Origin: Anaerolineaceae bacterium
GTDB taxonomy: Bacteria; Chloroflexota; Anaerolineae; Anaerolineales; Anaerolineaceae
NCBI GenBank assembly: GCA_029265815.1
Contig: JAJUGU010000001.1
Location: 1 to 64,000, forward strand
Direction of reading: 5' to 3'
Length of the DNA stretch: 64,000 nt
Position 1 is the stretch's first letter, and each line of letters opens with the position of its first letter. Made by a program: the position numbers and the translations under genes. Shown here piece by piece: positions 9,823 through 20,028 of this stretch. The notes beneath the pieces are model-generated. The model worked only from the letters and a program-made list of their open reading frames with translations, searched no databases and was not told where the DNA came from.

Positions 9823-10791
9823 ATGAAAAGGATCGCAGTTCTCACAAGTGGTGGTGATGCCCCCGGGATGAATGCCGCTATTCGCGCCGTTGTTCGATCT
9901 GGAATACACAATGGATGGGAAGTGTATGGAGTAAAAGGCGGGTATGAAGGTTTGATTAACGGGATTTTTACCCCGATGGGTACCCGAGATGTAGGTGGGA
10001 TCATGCAGCGCGGAGGAACAATTCTGGGCAGCGCACGCTCTCAGGAATTTAAAACTGAACGAGGACAACTCAAAGCTATCCGATCTCTGAATGAAGCCGG
10101 GATTGAAGGCCTGATCGTGATCGGGGGAAACGGATCGCAGACTGGCAATTTAGCGCTGCATCGTCTGGGGTTCCCTGTCGTGGGAATTGCGTCAACCATT
10201 GACAATGATCTTTATGGTTCTGATCAAACCATCGGTGTGGATACTGCCTTGAATATTGCGCTGGAAGCGATCGATAGGTTAAAAACTACGGCATCCTCAC
10301 ACCAACGTGCATTTCTGATCGAAGTGATGGGACGTAATTGCGGATATCTGGCTCTTATGGCGGGTCTCGCGGGTGGAGCAGAACATGTCGTACTTCCAGA
10401 AGTGGAGACCGATCCTGAGCATATCGCTGAAGTATTGACAACTGCCTATGAACATGGCAAGTCGCACGCGATCATTGTTGTGGCCGAAGGTGCCAAATAC
10501 AATGCAACCGAACTCAGCAATTATTTCACGAAACACAAGGAACGGCTGGGATTTGATCTGCGGGTAACTATTCTAGGCCACGTACAACGCGGAGGAAATC
10601 CGAATGCGGTAGATCGGATTCTGGCGAGTAAACTTGGGGCGGCAGCGGTAGAGCAGTTGAAAAAGGGTAAATTTGGTGTTTTGATGGGTGAAGTCAAAGG
10701 TGAGGTGGTTGCCACTCCGCTCCAAAAAGCCGTCGAAACCAAAAAAGTGATCGACAAGGAATTGCTGAATCTCGCGGAATTGCTGGACTAG
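9823..10791 (+). CDS. pfkA: 6-phosphofructokinase
   Basis: MKRIAVLTSGGDAPGMNAAIRAVVR, TIDNDLYGSDQTIGVDTA; GGAGG 5 nt upstream of ATG 9823. Confidence 0.93.
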   Translation: MKRIAVLTSGGDAPGMNAAIRAVVRSGIHNGWEVYGVKGGYEGLINGIFTPMGTRDVGGIMQRGGTILGSARSQEFKTERGQLKAIRSLNEAGIEGLIVIGGNGSQTGNLALHRLGFPVVGIASTIDNDLYGSDQTIGVDTALNIALEAIDRLKTTASSHQRAFLIEVMGRNCGYLALMAGLAGGAEHVVLPEVETDPEHIAEVLTTAYEHGKSHAIIVVAEGAKYNATELSNYFTKHKERLGFDLRVTILGHVQRGGNPNAVDRILASKLGAAAVEQLKKGKFGVLMGEVKGEVVATPLQKAVETKKVIDKELLNLAELLD

Positions 10792-10805
10792 ATCAGGATC
10801 TTTAT

Positions 10806-10852
10806 AAAATCAAATCCTGGCTTAGCAATGACTAACCGGGATTTGATATCAG
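10806..10852. terminator. Putative shared hairpin between convergent pfkA and prfB
   Basis: ATCAAATCC(t)GG(c)TTAG ... CTAACC(g)GGATTTGAT imperfect long inverted repeat; no strong T-run. Confidence 0.5.
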
Positions 10853-10862
10853 CGTTATCTGT

Positions 10863-11946
10863 TTACTTTTTCATGCGAAGCCATGCTTCGATGAAACCAT
10901 CCAGGTCTCCGTCGAGGACTGAAGATGCGTTGCCCACTTCATACTCCGTGCGGTGGTCTTTGACCATCTGGTAAGGGTGGAGGACGTAAGAACGGATCTG
11001 GCTTCCCCATTCGGCTTTTTGATAGGCACCGCGTAAATCAGAAAGATGTTTTTCTGCAGCGATTTGTGCCAGATCAAGCAGACGGGCACGCAGGACTCGC
11101 ATGGCGTTCTCACGGTTTTGCATTTGGGAGCGTTCATTCTGGCATGAGACGACTATTCCGGTAGGAATGTGTGTGATTCGGATGGCTGTGGCATTTTTCT
11201 GCACATTCTGTCCACCAGCACCGGATGACTTGAAAATATCGATTTTAAGATCTTCTGGATTAATGACCACCGTCGGGTCTTCTTGAACTGCTTCGGGCAG
11301 TACCTCTACCTGTGCGAATGATGTGTGGCGGCGATGGGCTGAATCAAATGGTGAAAGCCTGACTAATCGGTGAACACCTTTTTCAGCGCGTAAATAACCG
11401 TAGGCGTACGGGCCGTTTACGGCGATACTGACTGTTTTGATTCCAGCTTCTTCGCCTTCAGTCTGGTCGAGAATTTCTGTAGAATAACCCTTCCGTTCAC
11501 ACCAGCGCAGGTACATTCGCTCAAGCATCGAAGCCCAATCTTGAGCATCAGTTCCACCTTCGCCCGTATTGATCGTCAGGAGTGCATTACCTCGATCATA
11601 TTTACCGCCCAGGAGGGTAGAAAGTTCTAGTTTGTTAAGTTCAACCTGGATGGCGGCGACCTCTGCGTCTAATTCGGCTTGAAGTGAAGAGTCTCCAAGA
11701 TTGGCAAGCTCAAGAGCATCGGTAATCCGTTTTTTTAGCGTTTTCCAAAGGTTTATCTCATCTTTGAGTTCAGAAATTGATTTCATCAAAGACTGAGCCT
11801 GCTTTGGATCATTCCAAATAGCAGGGTCTTCACTTTTTTGAGTCAATTGAGCCAACAGGGATTCTTTTTGAGGGAGGTCAAAGACGCTCCATTAGGGTAT
11901 GGATCGTTGCCTGGTTCGTTAGTAGGGTAGAAATCATGTCATCCAT
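10863..11946 (-). CDS. prfB: Peptide chain release factor 2, expressed by +1 programmed frameshift: join(11946..11881, 11879..10863)
   Basis: GGQ (SSGAGGQNVQ) and SPF (RLSPFDSAHRRHTSF) motifs; short 5' ORF ATG GAT GAC ATG ... ATG GAG CGT CTT TGA C continuing in +1 frame as D L P Q K E S L L A Q L T Q K. Confidence 0.95.
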
Positions 11947-11962
11947 AAAAACCTCGATGATA

Positions 11963-12871
11963 TTATCTCAGAATATTTTTTACAAATTCACTACGGTTAA
12001 ATGGCTGTAAATCGTCAGGTTTTTCGCCAAGACCCGCATAATAAATAGGCAAACCAAGTTCTTTTTGTATAGCAAACGCCATTCCTCCACGAGCTGAGGA
12101 ATCGAGTTTGGAAAGGATCACACCATTTACATTAACTGCTTGCTGAAAAGCACGTGCCTGATGCAGCGCATTTTGGCCAGTAGTGGCATCAAGCACAAGG
12201 AGTACCGCGTGAGGTGCGCCTGGAAGAGCTTTGCCAACAACGCGATACACTTTTTTTAATTCTTCCATAAGGTTGTATCGAGTATGAAGCCGGCCAGCGG
12301 TATCAATCAACACTATATCGGTGCCGCGCGCGATGGCGGATTGTACAGCATCGAAGGCGACCGCGCCCGGATCGCTGTCGGGTTGGCCGGCAATAACTGG
12401 AAGTCCAAGCCTATCGGCCCAAACCTGAAGTTGATCGATAGCGGCTGCCCTGAAAGTATCAGCTGCTGCAAGCAAAACCTTCTTCTTATACTGCGCGTAG
12501 ATATAACCTAGCTTGGCTGCTGTGGTGGTTTTTCCAGAGCCGTTGACGCCCACCAGCAAGATTACAGCAGGGTGGTGGGCATCTAAGTCGAGTTCAGCTG
12601 GCGGCATCAGATGGGAAACAAGCTCGTTTTCCAATGCCTGTTGAAAATCAGCAGATTTGGTAATTCCATTTTCTATTACAAACCGCTTAAGATTATTGAT
12701 GATCAACTGACTCGTTTCTACGCCCACATCAGCCTGAATCAATAAGGCTTCGAGATCATCCCAGGTATCTTGATTAATCTCAGAGGCACCAACAAGAGCA
12801 GCAATACGCCCGAATGTTGATTTTCGAGTTCGGTCTAGACTGTTTTTCCATTTTGAAAAAATATCGTTCAT
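11963..12871 (-). CDS. ftsY: Signal recognition particle receptor FtsY
   Basis: GVNGSGKTTTAAKLG, DTFRAAAIDQL, DTAGRLH. Confidence 0.95.
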   Translation of the reverse strand: MNDIFSKWKNSLDRTRKSTFGRIAALVGASEINQDTWDDLEALLIQADVGVETSQLIINNLKRFVIENGITKSADFQQALENELVSHLMPPAELDLDAHHPAVILLVGVNGSGKTTTAAKLGYIYAQYKKKVLLAAADTFRAAAIDQLQVWADRLGLPVIAGQPDSDPGAVAFDAVQSAIARGTDIVLIDTAGRLHTRYNLMEELKKVYRVVGKALPGAPHAVLLVLDATTGQNALHQARAFQQAVNVNGVILSKLDSSARGGMAFAIQKELGLPIYYAGLGEKPDDLQPFNRSEFVKNILR

Positions 12872-12910
12872 AGATCAAAGATTATAACATGTGTTCTGAT
12901 GGGGCTTTGC

Positions 12911-13951
12911 TTACTGGTGCTTGGAAGCCAGTTGACCGCAGCCTGCACGGATATCGATACCACGCCGAAGGCGAATCGTGCAAGGAATGCCTGATGATTC
13001 GAGAATGCCTTTAAAAACCTCGGCATTTTCACGGGTCGTGGGCTTTCCTTCATACTCTATTGTGGGGTTGAGTGGAATGATGTTCACGTGGCACAGCAAT
13101 CCTTTGATGAGTGATGCCAGTTCACGGGCGTCGGTAGGAGAATCATTTACTCCTTGAATGAGTGCCCATTCAAAGGAGACACGGCGGTTGGTCAATGAAA
13201 CATATTCACGACAGGCCTGCATCAAATCTTCCAGTGGGTATCTACGATTAATGGGCAGCAGCATACTACGCAGGGCGTCATTGGCTGCATGCAGGCTGAT
13301 GGCAAGGTTTACCTGGCGTTTTTCAGAAGCAAATTGTCTGATCGCTGGCACAATGCCGACAGTGGAAATGGTGAAGCGCCTGGCTCCGAGGTTTAGACCT
13401 CTGGGATCGTTCAAACGGTCTATCGCGCTCATCACCGCATCATAATTATGAAAGGGTTCACCCATACCCATAATGACGATATTCGTAACGACTTTGTTTT
13501 CTTTTGCAAGTTCCCGGGCGTAGTAAATGACTTGTTCAACGATCTCGCCAGAGCTTAAATTGCGTTTAAAACCCATTTGACCGGTGGCACAGAAAACGCA
13601 TCCCATTGCGCACCCTGCCTGAGAAGAAATACACAAAGTATCGCGTTCATCGTAATGCATTAATACCGCTTCGATGCTCAGGCCATCTGGCAAACGAAAA
13701 AGGGTTTTAACAGTTTCTCCATCCGATGAAACCAGGCGGTCTATGGGTGTTAAATGTGAAAACTCCATTGACTCGTGAAGTTTGGTTCTCAAGGATTTGG
13801 ATAAGGTTGTGATTTGCTGCGCGTCATGCTCCAATTGAACATACATAGCCTGCCACAACTGCTGAGCGCGGAAGGGAGGCTCATTCAGAACTTTAAATTG
13901 CTCTTTGAGATCTGCAATATTGAGATCAAAGAAAAAAGGTTTACCGGTCAT
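12911..13951 (-). CDS. rlmN: 23S rRNA (adenine(2503)-C(2))-methyltransferase
   Basis: Radical SAM CAMGCVFCATG motif, FGMGEP-like MGMGEPFHNYD, C-terminal RRGIDIRAGCGQL; ATG at 13951. Confidence 0.95.
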   Translation of the reverse strand: MTGKPFFFDLNIADLKEQFKVLNEPPFRAQQLWQAMYVQLEHDAQQITTLSKSLRTKLHESMEFSHLTPIDRLVSSDGETVKTLFRLPDGLSIEAVLMHYDERDTLCISSQAGCAMGCVFCATGQMGFKRNLSSGEIVEQVIYYARELAKENKVVTNIVIMGMGEPFHNYDAVMSAIDRLNDPRGLNLGARRFTISTVGIVPAIRQFASEKRQVNLAISLHAANDALRSMLLPINRRYPLEDLMQACREYVSLTNRRVSFEWALIQGVNDSPTDARELASLIKGLLCHVNIIPLNPTIEYEGKPTTRENAEVFKGILESSGIPCTIRLRRGIDIRAGCGQLASKHQ

Positions 13952-14738
13952 TGAATAAATTAACCAGGTCTCCGAGGGTTGGAACAATAAAATCGATAGC
14001 AGGTTGGTGTTTTTCTGCCTGTTCACGGGTAGCGATTCCCGACAATACCAGAGCAGTCGGACAGCCGAGACGCTGTCCACCAGTAACATCCGTTTCCAGT
14101 CTATCTCCAACAATTAAAGTTTCCTGAGGTGTGGTACCCAATCTTTCGAGAGCGAATTCATATAAAGTAGGACTGGGTTTGCCAGCAATGATTGGGGCGA
14201 CATCAGTGGCAATTTCAATCGCACCGATGATTGCACCGGCTCCAGGAATTAACCCTCTTGGAGTGGGGTAAGTGCGGTCAGGGTTGGTTCCATAAAACGG
14301 CACACCACTGCGGATTAAGAGGGTTGCTTTTTTCATTTTTTCAAAATTAATATTACGGTCCATGCTGACAACCACAGCCAGGCAGTTTTCTTCTGATTGA
14401 TGAAAACCAGCATCCTCAAGTGCCTGGGTAAGGCCAGATTCACCTACGACATAAACAGAACCACCATCAGGAAATCTTTTTGAGAGTAAATAAGCTACTC
14501 CCATTGAAGAATTGATGACTTGATCTTCTGTTACTTCAACACCAAAACCGGCGAGTTTCTCTACATATTGGCGGGGAGTGCGGGTGGCGTTGTTGGTGGC
14601 CAACACAACTTTGAGGTTCAATTGTTTGATTTTTTGGAATATGTGAGACAGGTCACCAATAGGGGCAGATTCGCGCCAGAGCACGCCATCCATATCGAGG
14701 ATCAATGATTTTATGCCTGATAGTTTTAGAAGATTCAT
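13941..14738 (-). CDS. HAD superfamily hydrolase, NagD/phosphoglycolate-phosphatase-like
   Basis: DMDGVLW, ATNNATRTPRQYVEKL, GDRLETDVTGGQRLG. Confidence 0.85.
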   Translation of the reverse strand: MNLLKLSGIKSLILDMDGVLWRESAPIGDLSHIFQKIKQLNLKVVLATNNATRTPRQYVEKLAGFGVEVTEDQVINSSMGVAYLLSKRFPDGGSVYVVGESGLTQALEDAGFHQSEENCLAVVVSMDRNINFEKMKKATLLIRSGVPFYGTNPDRTYPTPRGLIPGAGAIIGAIEIATDVAPIIAGKPSPTLYEFALERLGTTPQETLIVGDRLETDVTGGQRLGCPTALVLSGIATREQAEKHQPAIDFIVPTLGDLVNLFNDR

Positions 14739-14752
14739 AGCACCTCATAAAA

Positions 14753-14782
14753 CGAGCCGGATAGCTAATGCCACCCGGCTCG
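14753..14782 (-). terminator. Rho-independent-like hairpin between clpP and the HAD gene
   Basis: CGAGCCGG ... CCGGCTCG, short T-run on the minus strand. Confidence 0.45.
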
Positions 14783-14798
14783 CTGCGCTCTCTTGAAA

Positions 14799-15404
14799 TT
14801 AATGTTCGGGTGGAGTGAGTACCTGGTCGACCAGACCGTATTCCACTGCTGCCTGTGCATCGAGATAGAAGTTGCGATCGGTATCGCGCTCGATCACTTC
14901 CAGCTTCTGCCCCGTGGATTCGGAGAGGATATTCATCAAACGCGCCTTCAAACGTAGGATTTCCCGTGCCTGGATCTCGATATCAGATGCCTGGCCTTCT
15001 GCTCCACCGAGAGGTTGGTGCATGTGAATGGTGGCATGTGGCAGAGCATAACGTTTCCCTTTGGTTCCGGCGGCAAGCAAAACGGTACCAAATGAAGCGG
15101 TCACTCCTACAGCTACCGTGCTGATCTTATTAGGGATCATTTTCATCGTATCGTAAATCGCCAGACCGGAATAGATTTGTCCGCCAGGAGAATTGATATA
15201 CATCTGAATATCGGCGTCAGGATCTTCACGACTGAGAACCAATAATTGGGCAACTACAGCATTAGCAACCTGGTCGTCAATTGGAGTGCCAACAAAAATA
15301 ATTCGTTCTCTAAATAAAAGGGAATAGATATCATAAGCCCGTTCACCACGTCCAGAAGACTCGATGACCATCGGGATAACGTTCTTGAAATCGGGGATTT
15401 TCAT
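14799..15404 (-). CDS. clpP: ATP-dependent Clp protease proteolytic subunit
   Basis: [63 protein letters not shown] before ATG 15404. Confidence 0.95.
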   Translation of the reverse strand: MKIPDFKNVIPMVIESSGRGERAYDIYSLLFRERIIFVGTPIDDQVANAVVAQLLVLSREDPDADIQMYINSPGGQIYSGLAIYDTMKMIPNKISTVAVGVTASFGTVLLAAGTKGKRYALPHATIHMHQPLGGAEGQASDIEIQAREILRLKARLMNILSESTGQKLEVIERDTDRNFYLDAQAAVEYGLVDQVLTPPEH

Positions 15405-15436
15405 ATTACCTCCTTGTAAAATCCTCAACATAAATC

Positions 15437-16912
15437 TTATTCGGCAGATTCACTGACCTTTTTGCTCTTTTTAGGCTTGGCAAGAGCCTTTTCGCCGGGT
15501 TCGGAATCTGACGATTTGGCTGCTTTCTTTGCGGTTGATTTTGGTTTGGCGGGCGCAGCTTCTTCAACAGGTGCTTCATCGGCTTTACCGGTGGCAATAT
15601 CTTTAAGGCGAAGGAAGATATTACGATTCAGCACTCGATTGGCAGCCTGCATGGTTAACGCGTTAGCCACGCGCTCTGATTTAAGCTGCTTTTCTAACCT
15701 CTTGGTGTCAACAGATTGGGAGAGTTCACCCAGGATATTAGTGACTTCAGATTGTAGATCTTCTTTTCCAACCTGGATTTTTTCAGCGCGGGAAAGTTCA
15801 TCAAGCACGAGTGACCGCTCAAGGCGTTTTCTGGCGGCAGGTTTAACCTCTTCTTCCATCCAGGCTTCTTTACCCTTATTAATCGTTTTTAAGTAAGTAT
15901 CCAATTCCATATGCTTATTGGATAGATCGTGAGTGATGTCTTCGACAACATGTTCCATCTCGTGTTCAAGCACCTGGGGTGGATATTTAATGGTGGCAGC
16001 GGCAGTTAATTCATCAAGGATGGCGTTGAAATAATCATCATCATATTCTGCGTTACTTCGGGCTTCAATTTGAGTTTTGACCGCTTCTTTCAGCTGATCA
16101 AACGTTTCGTAATCGCCAAACATACGAGCAAAATCATCATTTAATTCAGGCAGAGTGAGATGTTTCACACTCTGCATGGTTACATTGAATTCAACTTCCT
16201 TACCCCGCAGCTTCTCGTACCTGGAATCTTCGGGGTAGGTATATTTGAACTTCTTTTGTTCGTCTGCAGAAAGGCCAATTAAAGCATCGCCGAACCCGGG
16301 ATAAGGAAAACCATTCTCTTCAGGGTCATTTTCACCGATCACAAGCTGTAATGGTGAGTCTTTGAGCAATTCCGCTTTTTCACCATCGGCAGGTTCCAGG
16401 ATGTTGGCATCGATCTTGATGTAAACAAGGTCATCTTTACCAGCAGGGCGATCCACAGGTTCAGCTGTGGCGTAAGTACGCTGTAGACGCTTGATGAATT
16501 CATCAATTTGCGCTTGCGTAACTGGTTTGGGGGCATATTCTTTACGAATCTCGCGATATTTTCCCAGATCAACAGTAGGTTCTAGCGGTACCACGAAGGT
16601 GAACTTCAGAGGATCTTCTTTTACAATGTCTTCGAGTGTCCCAGGGGCAGCAGGATTGATTTTAGCTTCATCAAGCATCTGGGGATAAATATCTTTAGCC
16701 ATCAGCTCGATCGCTTCTTCTTCGATAGCTGGTTCGCCATATAATCGAGCGATGACATCGTAGGGGGCTTTTCCGGGTCGGAAACCTGGTATTTTTGCCT
16801 GACCAGCGATTTTTCTGGCTGCCTGTTTTTTGTATTTATCGAGAGAATTGGCTTCAAATTCAGCCACAACCTTCATTTGATGATCGTCACGTGCTTCAGT
16901 AGTTATTTTCAA
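15437..16912 (-). CDS. tig: Trigger factor with long Lys/Ala/Pro-rich C-terminal tail
   Basis: GxFRPGKAP-like [13 protein letters not shown], PPIase-like middle domain; gene next to clpP. Confidence 0.93.
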   Translation of the reverse strand: MKITTEARDDHQMKVVAEFEANSLDKYKKQAARKIAGQAKIPGFRPGKAPYDVIARLYGEPAIEEEAIELMAKDIYPQMLDEAKINPAAPGTLEDIVKEDPLKFTFVVPLEPTVDLGKYREIRKEYAPKPVTQAQIDEFIKRLQRTYATAEPVDRPAGKDDLVYIKIDANILEPADGEKAELLKDSPLQLVIGENDPEENGFPYPGFGDALIGLSADEQKKFKYTYPEDSRYEKLRGKEVEFNVTMQSVKHLTLPELNDDFARMFGDYETFDQLKEAVKTQIEARSNAEYDDDYFNAILDELTAAATIKYPPQVLEHEMEHVVEDITHDLSNKHMELDTYLKTINKGKEAWMEEEVKPAARKRLERSLVLDELSRAEKIQVGKEDLQSEVTNILGELSQSVDTKRLEKQLKSERVANALTMQAANRVLNRNIFLRLKDIATGKADEAPVEEAAPAKPKSTAKKAAKSSDSEPGEKALAKPKKSKKVSESAE

Positions 16913-16943
16913 TGTCTTTTTCCTTCAAATATAAATATTTATG

Positions 16944-17028
16944 TGGTGGGGAAAGAGGGACTTGAACCCTCACGTCTTTCGACACATGATCCTAAGTCAT
17001 GCCTGTCTGCCAATTCCAGCATTTCCCC
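16944..17028 (-). tRNA. tRNA-Leu (anticodon TAG), CCA encoded
   Basis: Minus-strand GGGGAAA...TTTCCCCACCA acceptor, anticodon loop CTTAGGA, long variable arm, GGTTCAAGTCC T-arm; 85 nt. Confidence 0.93.
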
Positions 17029-17121
17029 AAATGCGAAAGAATTATAAGCGGAAGGGGAAGGGGCGTCAATAAGGGATATAATATGATTTTTGTTAATATT
17101 TGTTCATGCAAGGAGTATTCA

Positions 17122-17535
17122 TTGGCCACAATTTATTCACCCGACAGTGCTGGAAAAGAAAGGACGCGCTTGACAAAAACGATCGTCCTGGCTCTTAGAG
17201 AGTTAATGAAGCAGAGTGAACCTAATCAAGAGACAAAAGATTTAACCGCTTACGTCGTTTTGGCATTGGAAGAGATCGCTGGAAATATTGATGCGTCGGT
17301 TGAGGCTTGGGAAAAAAGAGGATACTGGGTAAAAGCTGACAAGTTCCGGTTGGAATGGGAATGGGCAGGTGTTACAGCCAGGAATATGCGTACTGCGCTT
17401 AACAATGAAGATTGGGGAACCGTGGCGCTTTCAGCCGCGAAAATCGCGCAAAAATTAATCAAAGTAACCATACCAGAACGACACAGGCTGGGAACTCCCT
17501 GGGTGGGAGCTTCTAGACAGTTTTATCAAAAATAA
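17122..17535 (+). CDS. Conserved hypothetical alpha-helical protein (~137 aa)
   Basis: AAGGAG upstream of TTG 17122; MATIYSPDSAGKERTRLTKTIVLALRELM...; followed by a strong terminator. Confidence 0.65.
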   Translation: MATIYSPDSAGKERTRLTKTIVLALRELMKQSEPNQETKDLTAYVVLALEEIAGNIDASVEAWEKRGYWVKADKFRLEWEWAGVTARNMRTALNNEDWGTVALSAAKIAQKLIKVTIPERHRLGTPWVGASRQFYQK

Positions 17536-17568
17536 AAAAACGCTTCCGAATAATTCGGAAGCGTTTTT
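17536..17568. terminator. Bidirectional rho-independent terminator (convergent genes)
   Basis: AAAAACGCTTCCGAA-taa-TTCGGAAGCGTTTTT. Confidence 0.92.
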
Positions 17569-17580
17569 GATGGAAAAGAT

Positions 17581-19692
17581 TTACTTCTTCTTGAGGATGA
17601 TTCTGGCGTCAGCCACCTTCAAGCCTTCACCTTCTGCATAAACAAGGAAGGGGTTCGCATCAGATTCTGCGATCTCATCCTTGAGATCAAGAATCATAGA
17701 TGAGTAGTTGACAATCGCGTTCGCAAGAGCTTTCCGATCACGCGGCGCTTCACCTCTGGCACCAGCAAGGATTTTTGCACCTTTAATTTCATTGATCATA
17801 TCCATCGCTTCGACAGATGAAACTGGCGAAACACGGAAAGTAACGTCTTTAAGAACTTCCACGAAGATACCACCAAGACCGAACATGAGGGTAGGGCCAA
17901 AGGTGGGGTCATTGATGGAGCCCAAAATGACCTCAGTACCCCAGGGTGCCATTTCCTGTACTGCAATGCCATGAATATTAGCATCGGCTTTGTAAGCCTT
18001 TGCATTCTTCATAATAGTGTTGAAGGCTTCGCGCGCAGCAGCCTCGTCCTTAATATTCACTTTGACGCCACCGGCATCTGACTTATGCAGGATATCAGGC
18101 GAGACGATCTTCATGACGATAGGATAGCCTATCTTCTTGGCGGCAGCAATGGCTTCCTCTTCAGTCTTGGCGAGTGCGATCTTAGTTGTGGGCATTCCAT
18201 AAGCTTCGAAAATTGCTTTGGCTTCGATCTCGGTCAATGCAGTCCGGCCGTCTTTGCGGGCTGCTTCGATGATTTCCATAGATTTCTTCATGGCTTTTTC
18301 GTTCGGTTTGACATGGATATTGTTTTTCTGTTCCTGCAGGATCGCATATTCACGCAGTGCGGCGATAACGTTCACAGCTACGTCAGGAGCGAAGAAAGCT
18401 GGAATACCATGTTCATTAAGCCAGGCGATTGCTTCATTTGATCTATCACCACCCACAAAGGAAACTGTAACCGGTTTATTTTTCACACCGCTGTCGTCGA
18501 TTGCGCGTTTGATGCTTTCGGCGATTTCGTGCGGGTTGGTGATGGAAGTTTCACAATAGAGGATTACCAGGCCGTCAGTCCATTTATTGCTGATGGCATA
18601 TTTAACAGTTTCATAATACCATTCGTTTCCAGCCATACCCGTCATGTCGACCGGGTTCTTGGCAGAACCAAATTCAGGCATGTGTTTCTTCATTTCAGCC
18701 TGTACATCTTCTGGTGCAAACTTCAGTGGGATGCCGTAACGTTCAGCAGCATCTGTTGCAAGTACACCCACACCACCACCGTTGGTGAGTACAAGCAGGT
18801 TGTCACCCTTCATGGGAGGCTGGGAGGAGAGGCCGAGGGTGCGGTCGAATAGGTTGTCAAGATCTGAAGCCTGAATGACGCAAGCCTGTTTGAAAGCAGA
18901 ACCGTAAACTTTTGCTGCACCAGCCAGTGAACCAGTATGCGAGGCGGCAGCTGCGGCGCCATGAGCAGAAACACCAGATTTCAAAGCAATGATGGGTTTT
19001 TTGGAGTTCTTCGCAGCATCAATAAAGCGGCGGCCGTTCTTCAAACCTTCAATGTAAAGTGAAACACAAGAAGTATCTTCGTCATCGTTGAACCATTCAA
19101 TAAGGTCCGCAAAATCAACATCAGCCATGTTCCCAATGGAAATGAGCTTATCAAAACCAACCTTGCGTGTCCAGGTTGCCATCGCCAACGCAATTAAGAG
19201 GGCGCCAGACTGAGAAACCAGGGAGGCCTTACCGGGCAGGGGGAGGCTGGGGCAGAACGAGCCATTGAATTTATCTGAGTTGGACAATGAACCGACAATG
19301 TTTGGTCCAAGAATGCGCATTCCGTAACGTTTAGCGATATTCACAATTTCATCTTCGAGATCTTTGCGGCCGATTTCGCTAAATCCTGAAGTAATAACGA
19401 TCAATCCTTTGACACCCTTTTTGCCGCATTCTTCGGTCATCTCGACCATCGCTTTAGCAGGTACGCACATAACGGCAGAATCGATCTCACCGGGAACGTC
19501 TTTAAGTTCAGCATAGCATTTAACCCCCAGAATTTCAGATTCTTTCGGGTTAATCGGATAGATTTTGCCTTTGTATCCGTCTTTTAAGAGGTTACTGATT
19601 ACAGAATATCCAATCTTTCCAGGTGTAGCTGAAGCACCTACCACAGCTACTGATTTTGGTCTGAGCATCTTGTTTAAAACTTTCTTATCCAC
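17581..19692 (-). CDS. ADP-forming acetate/acyl-CoA ligase, fused alpha-beta (NDP-forming acyl-CoA synthetase)
   Basis: CoA-binding N-terminus (LRPKSVAVVGASATPGKIGYSV), SHTGSLAG, ATP-grasp C-terminus (PIVMKIVSPDILHKSDAGGVKVN). Confidence 0.93.
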   Translation of the reverse strand: MDKKVLNKMLRPKSVAVVGASATPGKIGYSVISNLLKDGYKGKIYPINPKESEILGVKCYAELKDVPGEIDSAVMCVPAKAMVEMTEECGKKGVKGLIVITSGFSEIGRKDLEDEIVNIAKRYGMRILGPNIVGSLSNSDKFNGSFCPSLPLPGKASLVSQSGALLIALAMATWTRKVGFDKLISIGNMADVDFADLIEWFNDDEDTSCVSLYIEGLKNGRRFIDAAKNSKKPIIALKSGVSAHGAAAAASHTGSLAGAAKVYGSAFKQACVIQASDLDNLFDRTLGLSSQPPMKGDNLLVLTNGGGVGVLATDAAERYGIPLKFAPEDVQAEMKKHMPEFGSAKNPVDMTGMAGNEWYYETVKYAISNKWTDGLVILYCETSITNPHEIAESIKRAIDDSGVKNKPVTVSFVGGDRSNEAIAWLNEHGIPAFFAPDVAVNVIAALREYAILQEQKNNIHVKPNEKAMKKSMEIIEAARKDGRTALTEIEAKAIFEAYGMPTTKIALAKTEEEAIAAAKKIGYPIVMKIVSPDILHKSDAGGVKVNIKDEAAAREAFNTIMKNAKAYKADANIHGIAVQEMAPWGTEVILGSINDPTFGPTLMFGLGGIFVEVLKDVTFRVSPVSSVEAMDMINEIKGAKILAGARGEAPRDRKALANAIVNYSSMILDLKDEIAESDANPFLVYAEGEGLKVADARIILKKK

Positions 19693-20028
19693 AGCAGTTC
19701 CTCCAAATGATATTGTTTTAGGTTATTCTTCAAAATTTACAGGTATACAACGAATAATGACGGTAAACCTAAAAGAACACTTTCATTGTATACATTTTTA
19801 TCTAAACAAAAGTACCCAATATTGTGACAATTCGTCATAAATCAACCGTTGACTATGACCACATCTGATCTTCACATCAGGTTCATCGATGTCTGAACGC
19901 GAAAAAGATTATGGATATTGCTACTGAATAATCACTCCTGTCACGAGCAAATCCTTTATTCAATCCTCCTTATGATGAAGAGAAAACTCTTGGAACAACT
20001 CGACATCAACAGAAGATCAGCCAGATCA

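Noticed and set aside
17708-18852. Several 88-118 aa plus-strand ORFs opposite the acyl-CoA synthetase
   Set aside because: Antisense shadows of a convincing 703-aa CDS; no recognisable domains.
19822-19840. Canonical Rex operator
   Set aside because: Half-sites are separated by 7 rather than 6 nt in the TTGTGA...TCATAA register, so it does not fit the Rex consensus; kept only as a low-interest inverted repeat.
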